64,000 nucleotides of DNA, from positions 3,333,501-3,397,500 of the forward strand of contig NC_083525.1 of NCBI RefSeq assembly GCF_032362555.1, read 5' to 3'. This stretch comes from Amyelois transitella (lineage: Eukaryota; Arthropoda; Insecta; Lepidoptera; Pyralidae). The notes under the pieces were generated by a model. That model searched no databases. It was not told the DNA's origin and saw only the letters and a list, made by a program, of their open reading frames with translations. The translations under genes and the position numbers were made by a program. This document shows positions 57,101 to 64,000 of this stretch, in pieces. Every line of letters begins with the position of its first letter. Position 1 is the first letter of the stretch.

Positions 57101-59311
57101 AGGCAGGCAAGGGAGTACTAAAGTATTGAGTAATTTAGAAAAACAGATACGGAATTCAGACAGAAAATATGTAAAGATTCTTTTGTCTGAAATATTTCCA
57201 AGTAAACTAGCGTTATTTAGACTAGATGCATTTGTGCAAGTTGCATGTCCTAGGCTGTCAATCGACTGGGGCATGGCTTTCCCAAAGCCTTTACTTACTC
57301 CATATGAATTTTCTGTAACTTTAGGAAATAGTAAATGGTTAAAAGAAGATGGGACGTATCCTATGGATTTTTATTCAAATGACAGTCTTGGGCCATGGAC
57401 TCCTAATTACAAGCCAGTGTTATGTTCTGGTACAGATAAAAAGTGTGATAACTGTTGCGGAGGAAAAGGAAAATAGAGTACTTACGGCAACATCTCGGGG
57501 TACTACAGCGGCCGTTTCTCTGGCTTGGGCAAACACTTGCGAATCCAAGAACTTTGAAGGAAATGTTTCGGCAAAGTTCTGAATTGGAATGTTCTTGGTG
57601 TCAGGTCTGAAAAGGTGATGATATAAATTCCCTACATAGATAAGTTGATTGTAATGATTTTTTCCATTACATATTTAAAATGTGGATGAAACAAATTCTC
57701 AAATGTGATAGTGTACCCCAAATTGATACTCTAGAGATGAGTCTATGGCATTTTAGAGCTAGATAAGAGCGGTAGTAGAGGACAAAAGGTGGCAAATTGA
57801 TGAAATTTTTTATCAATCAAAACAAGGGACTGCTTATTTTGTGTGTGATGTTTATAATCACCATAATTAAAGTTATGTATATAACAAAAGTAATCAGCCA
57901 CACAAACATCAAAAACATACTAACGAGTATGTAATAAATAACACTTGGCAATATTGATTCACTAGAACTTTAAATATGTTTATGTTGTTTGGTCTTTAAT
58001 AATCGGGAGAAATTAATATTAAATCAAACCTACTATACTTTAAAAGATGTATAAAAATGATTTAAAATTTTATTGTGAGGCAAATATTATAAAAAGCTTC
58101 AAAAATATGTAAAATATATGTACCTGTGCATGAGAGCTACTGAGTAGCAATAGTTGAAGAGCTGAGGGTTCAAGTTGCCCCGTGCGTACACGCATGTCGA
58201 CAGCAAGTCCTGCAACTGGTCCGTTGGGACACCTAGAAAAATGTGTTACTAAATGAAATGAAATAAATTTTTATTATTTATATTAATGTAGTTTTTGTTA
58301 CTTACATACATGATCACAAAGGGTACCTTCCTTTTGAAGAGTTAAGGGTAAAAAAATCAAGTTCTTTCTACTTCGTAAGTGGATTAAGTCGATATTTTTT
58401 TATGATCACGTTTGTTGTGACGTGATAGTCATTTTAGGAAAATTCACTATTGAGTAGTACCTACTCAGACTTGACTACAACCTTATAATTTATGGAAAAT
58501 ATTCACGTACGTACATACAATACGCATACCGCGTCTTTAGCCTTACGGTTTAGCAGTCTCGAAAGATTGAAAAACTTCAGCCACTTCTGTTTTGGCTAGA
58601 TTTCTCCAACCAACTCCTGGTGTTTCTTCCTCACTCTACTCCGTTTATTTGAATACGCTGAATTTTGACATGCCAGGGGGCCTGGTTTCTGCAACATACT
58701 CACTCAAGAGTGTGTCAATGACCTCCGTGGCCATCTCTTGGTGTCTTGGCAGGAATAGAGAGAAGTCCGCGTCGACTGGCAGCTGAGAGGCGATGGGGAA
58801 TCTCGGGGGGCTCCGAAGAGGCTTCAGCGGAATCTTGTCCTCGGCGTCGTCGCCGAAGCGGTTGTTCAGCTCCAGGCCATTAGCTTCGTAGTCTTTTGGC
58901 TGTAGAAGGAACAGTTGTAATTTTAGTTAGCATGAATTAATAAGCTACTCATAAAAACAACGCTGGTAAATGAAGGCAGGGTTTTAAATATGTCTGTTTT
59001 GCTCGTATAAATTAGGAATAAGAATAGATAAATGAAAGGAACTAGACATGATATTGACGAAATTCAGCACAAGGGGATAGGCTTTTAATGTTTCTGAATT
59101 TTTGTTTCGGAATATGTTTCTCAATAAAAGATGAAATTAATTAATTATTACAAACAAAATTAATTAAAACAGTTTGGAAGATCGAATCAAAGTTACGTAC
59201 CAACAGGTCCTCAGTAAGCTGGAAGAGAGTCCCTTTGTCGCCCTTCGGCGTGATAAGGGGCTCATTAGGGCGATCGAACAGAAGTTGGAAACTCTTCACC
59301 AACTGAGCCAT
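51169..59311 (-). CDS. PPO2: Prophenoloxidase subunit 2
   Basis: Twelve exons in phase: 59201-59311, 58704-58899, 58124-58232, 57486-57606, 55466-55674, 55119-55371, 54656-54808, 53946-54080, 53370-53551, 52657-52799, 51657-51892 and 51169-51396, giving 691 residues. PPO is the zymogen of the copper oxidase that starts melanin formation in insect blood. Copper A ligands are H213, H217 (HHWHWH) and H243 (FYMHQQ). Copper B ligands are H366, H370 (HNNGH) and H406 (FYRWHAW), with placeholder E393. The protease activation site R51-F52 (NNRFGDD) and the GCGWP motif are intact. There is no signal peptide, as usual for insect PPO. The intron after 53946 has a GC donor (GAG before GCAAGT). DPH1 lies antisense in intron 4. 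A LINE fragment and a family B tail lie in introns 7 and 10. Confidence 0.96.
52075..52425 (-). mobile_element. Non-LTR retrotransposon 3' fragment in a PPO2 intron
   Basis: The minus-strand frame encodes the C-terminal region of a LINE reverse transcriptase ([18 protein letters not shown], then [14 protein letters not shown], then [12 protein letters not shown]) and is followed by an A-rich tail (52040-52062). It is a different element from families A and B. 5' truncated. Confidence 0.75.
52838..52925 (-). repeat. LINE family A scrap in a PPO2 intron
   Basis: 'catacaaaaatccatgcctg', 'ggtagagacaacgttctttc', 'acttgctaggatcctt'. Heavily mutated. Confidence 0.5.
54205..54452 (+). mobile_element. 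Retroposon 3' tail, family B, in a PPO2 intron
   Basis: One of the best-preserved copies: 'ggatgtcgtaaaaggcgact', 'gggctagcaacctgtcacta', 'ctgaacgtggcctatcagtc', 'ctaccccgcaagggatatag', then a TATG run. Confidence 0.8.
56145..57476 (+). CDS. DPH1: Diphthamide synthesis subunit 1 (ACP-histidine synthase)
   Basis: Two exons, 56145-56385 and 56467-57476, giving 416 residues. DPH1, with DPH2, transfers the aminocarboxypropyl group of S-adenosylmethionine to a histidine of elongation factor 2, the first step to diphthamide, using a radical iron-sulfur cluster. Conserved blocks are [75 protein letters not shown] and [13 protein letters not shown]. The three cluster cysteines (in GACC, EILGC/PQC and VACPR) are present. 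The C-terminus is short and Cys/Gly/Lys-rich. The whole gene sits antisense inside intron 4 of PPO2. Its stop (57474-57476) is 9 bases from the PPO2 exon at 57486, so its 3' untranslated region must overlap PPO2 coding sequence. Confidence 0.96.
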
Positions 59312-59357
59312 GTTGAAAATTAATAAAATTATTTAAATAAAAAAAAAATAACGTTCA

Positions 59358-59380
59358 CACTTCACAGGAGCTGTGAAGTG
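59358..59380 (-). other. Hairpin in the PPO2 5' leader
   Basis: A perfect 10-bp stem (CACTTCACAG / CTGTGAAGTG) with a 3-base loop. If transcription starts near 59385 it lies within the first 30 bases of the mRNA. Confidence 0.5.
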
Positions 59381-59382
59381 GT

Positions 59383-59447
59383 AGTGACGATTATGGGCCT
59401 AGCGGCAGTTTTTATACGAAATACTATCAGTGGTAGAAGCTATCAGT
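59383..59447 (-). promoter_or_regulatory. PPO2 core promoter with TATA box and GATA-type sites
   Basis: On the minus strand, TATAAAAA lies at 59416-59409 and an initiator-like TCACT at 59387-59383, about 30 bases apart. Two copies of ACTGATAG (59431-59424 and 59447-59440) lie just upstream. GATA factors drive blood-cell genes in insects, so these sites fit haemocyte expression. That link is inference. Confidence 0.6.
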
Positions 59448-59917
59448 TTTCGGGTGTGTGCATCAAGTTAGTTCCCTGACGGTCTGAGTGCAAAACCGCA
59501 GCGTAGCAACCGCACTCGCTGATAAAACCAGCATTGCGTGAGAACAGAAAAAATATGTTTTCGCAGTTTTCTAGTAGGAAGGTATGGTTGTATATTGTTT
59601 TCTATATATTCAATCGCGGACGTGCCGTTTGAGGATATTTTTCAGAGAAGCAATGAGATTTCAAGCATCATCTTCCTGACTTGTTCTGTTAAGCTCGTTC
59701 AAGTTGCTTATCTTTGGTTAAATAGTTATTTGACATTGAAATTTACATTCCAATTACAGTATAAAATTAGGGATGTATCTGGGCTGGAGTCCATGGGTCA
59801 TTGTTATTTTGTAAACCTGTGCAAGAAGACTTTATGGCAATAGCCATCTTTTTACCCCACATAATAATACAGGGGAAAGATTAAAAGGATATTTAAAGGC
59901 AGTATGTCTATCCTGTG

Positions 59918-60155
59918 TGCCGTGTGGTTCCCAGCACTAATACAAAAAAAGAATAGGACCACTCCGTCTCTTTCCCGTGGATGTCGTAAAAGGCGACTAA
60001 GAGATAGGCTTATACACTTGGGTTTCTTTTTTTGGGCGATGGAATGGCAACCTGTCACTATTTGAATCTCAATTCTATCATTAAGCCAAACAGAGTTTTC
60101 AAGACTGTTGGCTCTGTCTACCCTGCAAGGGATATAGACGTGAGTATATGTATGT
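59918..60155 (+). mobile_element. Retroposon 3' tail, family B
   Basis: 'gtgccgtgtggttcccagca', 'ggatgtcgtaaaaggcgact', 'aatggcaacctgtcactatt', 'ctaccctgcaagggatatag', short TATG end. Well preserved. Confidence 0.8.
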
Positions 60156-60596
60156 CTATCCTACTTATTTAGGAACTATGAATGCAAAAGTTTGTAAGGG
60201 TTGCGTGGAAATGGGGGTTTATTCTTTCACGCAAAAACTACTGAACGGATTTTAATGAAACTTTATAGTAATATAGCGTAAACATTGAAAAAACAAGGCG
60301 CAAACAAGTGGCGGGGCAATTGATTTACTTTTACTCTTTAGAGTGTACAATAGTTTGAGGTATATTTTATCAGGATATCTTATGACTGCAACCGCCAGTC
60401 ATCAGAGATGAAACATTTGCTTGCATATCTAAATAAACGTAACCAAATATTGGGGTCAAAATGAAAAATATTGTAATAACATTTGTTTAATTACACTATA
60501 ACTAAAAAAAAAACTGGTAAAATTGTAAAATTTAAATAAATAACAAATTGTATATAAGAATCACAATAATTGTACTAGAAAATGTTTGATACAAGT

Positions 60597-61903
60597 TTAT
60601 TTCTCTGTTAGGAATTTGCAGACAATATCCAGGAATTTTTCCGGTTTCTGGCTGTGCACCCAGTGGCCGGCGCCTTCCACAAACACCAGTTCAGCTAGAG
60701 GAAAGTACTCTTGGATTTCAGGTAAGTCATTCTTTCTGAAAAATTAATTGATATTTTTTTACCATTATGATGATTGCTCCTGTGGATATTGTGAAGAGTG
60801 GGTAAAAAATAATTCCCTTTTATAAAAGTTTTATAAGTTGACTCTTAAAGATTAATTGTCAGTATTTTTGAAAATGTAAGTTAGGAAGGACATAAATAAC
60901 TTATGTATGAAAAATATAAATATTACCCAATATAATCTGACAAGGACCCTCCAATAAATAATGTTGGTCCACAGTACTGTAGGCCCTTCAGGTTGGACGG
61001 GAAACAGCAGATGTGGTTCTGGAAGTTATCTTTCAAAGCAGGCAGGTTCACTCTCCAGGTGTAAGCACCAGAGTTGGTTTGGACTAGATTTGTTATCAAA
61101 AAATTCCGCAAGTTTATATCCGGAGTTATGTTTTTTAACTGATCATCAGCCAACTTCCGAGCCTTCGACATTGCTATACCAGCCCTGACTGACACTGCAG
61201 TCATAGCATCAAAAAGGTTGGCCATTGATGAAATCTGAGGACTGGTTCTCACTGGAGATATGTCAACCACAATTAGGCTTGAAATGAGATCAGACTGAAA
61301 TGAGAAATAAGAACATTTTATTCTATTTGCACTGCTGTCTTTGTATATATCAGGATCATCATCAGACAAAACATATTTGTGATTTACTGGCATTCATATA
61401 AGGTTAATTTACTGAGTAAAAGATATAAACATTTTCGACATGAAACAAATAACGTACGTACAACTTACACATAGCAGAGACAGAACCATGGCGGTGCGGC
61501 CGCCCATACTGTGACCGAGGACGGACACCTTAGACAATTCCAACTTCTTTAGCAATTTCATAACGTCGTGAGCCATATGTATGTATGTATGTTGCGAAGA
61601 ATGCCTGCTATCACCATGGTTGCGCGCGTCTACGCTTATTACTTTTCTGCCGGTCGTCCTATGAATGGCTTTACTCATACTGTTCCAGTTGTTCTTGGAA
61701 CCCAACAAACCATGTAATATGACGAGAGGTGGCTGAGAATTTTCCGCATCAGAGGTGCTCTCGTATGAAGCATACGCCAGGTCTACAGCTTCAGAATGGT
61801 TCATGTTGGTAGCCAAACCCCTTTGAAGCACATTTTGTAGATATCTAGAGTGAAAATTGCAGCACCGAAATACATTTTTGAAGCCTAATTTATTGAATAA
61901 CAT
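60597..61903 (-). CDS. ABHD11: ABHD11-type alpha/beta hydrolase, mitochondrial
   Basis: Three exons, 61469-61903, 60927-61294 and 60597-60735, giving 313 residues. It is an alpha/beta-hydrolase-fold serine hydrolase. In mammals ABHD11 resides in mitochondria and protects the lipoylated 2-oxoglutarate dehydrogenase. The N-terminal ~33 residues are rich in Arg, Phe and Leu with no acid (MLFNKLGFKNVFRCCNFHSR), as in a mitochondrial targeting peptide. LVILHGLLGSKNNW forms the oxyanion-hole region, SVDARNHGDS is conserved, GHSMGG carries the nucleophile Ser, and GAGHWVH carries the catalytic His near the C-terminus. The minus-strand sequence AATAAA overlaps the stop codon and could serve as a polyadenylation signal, though it may be too close to be used. 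Confidence 0.94.
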
Positions 61904-62159
61904 TTTTGTATTGTATCGGTTTTAAAAGGAAAACAAAATTTTGTGACATTATACGCCCGATTTGACATTAATGAATCTTTGACATTGACAGCGAAGTTTT
62001 TTTTGTAAACATTTTGTATGCCAAGGATGAAAATTAGATTATTACGGACGGCATTTAAAGACCAAATATATCTCAGAGTTCTATGAGAATGAAAAAAAGT
62101 CAACTATGTACCTACCTACTTGTCTAGAAAAAATATCGAGCGTCGTTAAATCTCTATCT

Positions 62160-62530
62160 CTAATCCATACATATCCATACATATAATAAAACTGTAACTT
62201 TGTCTGTACATCTGTACATTGAAGATATTTAAGAAAAAAAATTATAAGGGGTCTTTTTAGGGTCAATAGAAGCCAAAACAATTTTTTTTAGAATTTTTGT
62301 CTGTCTGTCTGTCTGTCCGTCTGTCTGTCTGTATGTTTGTACGCGCATCACGCAAAATCTACCGAACGGATCTGAACGAAATTCGGCACAGATATAGTTA
62401 GTAACCTGGATTAGAATATAGGCTACATTTTATCCTGAAATTCTATCCCAAGGGGATGAAATAGGGGGTGCAAGTTTGTATGGAACTTCGTCATTTTTGA
62501 TTTGAATCGATATAAAAAGTTATAAATAAT
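62160..62530. repeat. Microsatellite and interspersed repeat
   Basis: An imperfect (TCTG)n run at 62299-62335, then 'ctaccgaacggatctgaacg', 'aaattcggcacagatatagt' and 'aggctacattttatcctgaa', a common lepidopteran repeat unit. Confidence 0.65.
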
Positions 62531-62532
62531 TA

Positions 62533-62805
62533 TACATACATACATACATATGGTCACGTCTATATCCCTTGCGGGGTAGACAGAGCCAACAGTCTTAAAA
62601 AGGCTGAATGGCCACGTTCAGCTATTTGGCTTAATGATAGAATTGAGATTCAAATAGTGACAGGTTGCTAACCCAACGCCTAAAAAAGAATCCCAAGTTT
62701 GTAAGCCTATCCCTTAGTCGCCTTTTACGACATCCATGGAAAAGAGCTGGAGTGGTCCTATTCTTTTTTGTGTTGGTGCCGGGAACCACACGGCACTATA
62801 AATAA
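62533..62805 (-). mobile_element. Retroposon 3' tail, family B
   Basis: The longest copy here: CATA run, 'ccttgcggggtagacagagc', 'gccacgttcagctatttggc', 'tagtcgccttttacgacatc' and 'gtgccgggaaccacacggca'. Confidence 0.85.
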
Positions 62806-62869
62806 TTAATTTTTATATTTATTATGATGATGATGATTAAAAATAGCATTTTATTGATTTAATTCATTA

Positions 62870-63340
62870 TGCTTTGTTTATTGATTTAGTTCCCGTGGTT
62901 TAGGTATTTATTTTTTGACCACCCGATACGAGATGGCGCCTCATGAGAATTTTAGAAATAACACGATTGTAGCCGCCGGCAAAATTTTTAATTAATTAGG
63001 TTTTAATTAAGTAATTTTAGTTTCGCCAGTACTTACTGTTTCACCACATCTTTAAGAAGATTTTTTTTATGTATGAGAAGATTTTTTTATGTAGGTAGTT
63101 TGACGCACCCCGCATCGGCGACGGTTGCCATGTTCCTCAAGATTAGCAGGAATAACACACATATAGCAACGTCAGTACTTACCGTTTCACCATTGATTTA
63201 GTTCCCGTGGTTTAGATATTTATTTTTTGACCACCCGATACGAGATGGCGCCACATGAGAATTTAAGAAATAACGCGATTGTAGCCGCTGGCAATTTTTT
63301 TAATTAATTAAAAATTCTTTTTTCATTGATTTAGTTTCCA
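62870..63340 (+). repeat. ~120-bp direct repeats upstream of a Helitron helicase fragment
   Basis: Two copies (about 62881-63000 and 63194-63310) share 'ttgatttagttcccgtggtt', 'tttgaccacccgatacgaga' and 'cgattgtagccgc'. A third copy of just the start ('cattgatttagtttccatgg') lies at 63326 and runs directly into the helicase frame. Confidence 0.75.
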
Positions 63341-64000
63341 TGGTTAAGACATTTACTTATTTGGAGAAAATAACAGGGAATCGCATTATGGGTGGTACCA
63401 CTGTATTCTTTTGTGGTGATTTCCGCCAGACTCTACCCGTAATAAGCCGAGGTACTAGAGCTGATGAAGTAAGCGCATGTCTCAAACGATCCATACTCTG
63501 GCCTCAGGTTAGGAAATTAAGTCTAACACGTAATACGTTAGGTGGTAACCCTCTAGCGCAAGAATTCACAAATGTGTTATTAAAAATCGGTAATGGTACG
63601 TTGCCTGAATCGAACGGATTGGTGACTCTGCCAGAGAACCTTTGTCAAGTAGTCACTTCGGTGGAGGAACTTATCCATTTCGTTTATGGAGACCTATCTC
63701 AAATAATTCATCACGAGGATTCTTGGATATGCGAGCGAGCAATCCTAACACCCAAAAATGAGCAACCAGCTGCTAATAATTTAAGTATTTTGGAAAAAAA
63801 ATTATATACCAATCCATAAATACAGTTTTAGATAGTACCGATGCTACAACTTATCCGGTAGAGTTCTTTAATTCACTTTCGGCATCTGGACTGCCCGTGC
63901 ATACAATTGCACTAAAAGTAGGCATTCCAATTATGTTGCTACGCAACTTAACGCCGCCGAAACGTTGTAATGGGACTCGCCTTAAAGTGGTGTCGCTTCA
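63340..64000 (+). pseudogene. Helitron (PIF1-like) helicase fragment, decayed
   Basis: The frame from 63340 to 63819 encodes the later motifs of the PIF1-type helicase of Helitron rolling-circle transposons: TTVFFCGDFRQTLPVISRG, TRADEVSACLKRSILWPQV, LSLTRN and AILTPKNE. Homology then continues in another frame to the window edge (DSTDATTYPVEFFN, then KVGIPIMLLRNLTPPK, then CNGTRLKV), so there is at least one frame break near 63815. The N-terminal helicase motifs and any Rep domain are missing upstream. It is a relic, cut by the window edge. Confidence 0.82.

Larger units (their letters stand above)
59312..60596. other. Intergenic region between PPO2 and ABHD11
   Basis: Holds the PPO2 promoter, then AT-rich sequence, a family B tail (59918-60155) and a further repeat piece with 'aaaactactgaacggatttt' (60165-60290). 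No gene seen. Confidence 0.55.

Noticed and set aside
62299-62335. CRISPR-like short repeats
   Set aside because: A simple (TCTG)n microsatellite without spacers, in a eukaryotic genome.

Overview
This window is animal nuclear DNA, almost certainly from a moth or butterfly (Lepidoptera). The evidence is an AT-rich background with short GT-AG introns, a lepidopteran-type prophenoloxidase 2 gene, and many truncated retroposon copies ending in CATA/TATG runs next to 'cacgcctctttcccggaggg' or 'tctaccccgcaagggatat' tails, a combination typical of lepidopteran genomes. No prokaryotic features, CRISPR arrays or operons are present.

Layout. (1) 1-26,492, minus strand: one long gene of unrecognised function, assembled here from eight phase-compatible exons. 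It runs off the left edge, has a ~16 kb first intron, an apparent internal promoter (about 8.4 kb) and an alternative read-through 3' exon (4,526-5,576). Its introns are full of transposon debris, including a young RTE-like LINE fragment (11,098-12,352), tRNA-derived SINEs and two THAP-domain DNA transposon remnants. (2) 27,100-29,307, plus: phosphatidylinositol synthase, divergent from gene 1 across ~600 bp. (3) 30,563-34,594, minus: chaperonin subunit CCT6/zeta, with a hAT element (8-bp target duplication) just upstream of its start. (4) 37,050-39,875, plus: the myosin chaperone UNC-45 in a single exon. (5) 41,288-44,410, plus: the multi-zinc-finger protein MEP-1. (6) 44.4-51.2 kb: a gene-poor interval with palindromes, duplicated blocks and a possible spliced non-coding transcript. 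(7) 51,169-59,311, minus: prophenoloxidase 2 in 12 exons, one intron of GC-AG type. A complete DPH1 gene (56,145-57,476, plus) is nested antisense in one of its introns. (8) 60,597-61,903, minus: ABHD11, a mitochondrial serine hydrolase. (9) 62-64 kb: repeats, then a decayed Helitron helicase running off the right edge.

The recognised genes are mostly housekeeping: lipid synthesis, protein folding (CCT6, UNC-45), chromatin repression (MEP-1), diphthamide synthesis (DPH1) and mitochondrial metabolism (ABHD11). PPO2 is the exception, an immune melanisation enzyme. I see no sign that they form a functional cluster. The most interesting items are the isoform structure of gene 1, the nested DPH1/PPO2 pair whose coding parts lie 9 bp apart on opposite strands, the THAP transposon remnants with a 167-bp palindrome, and the hAT insertion at the CCT6 promoter.
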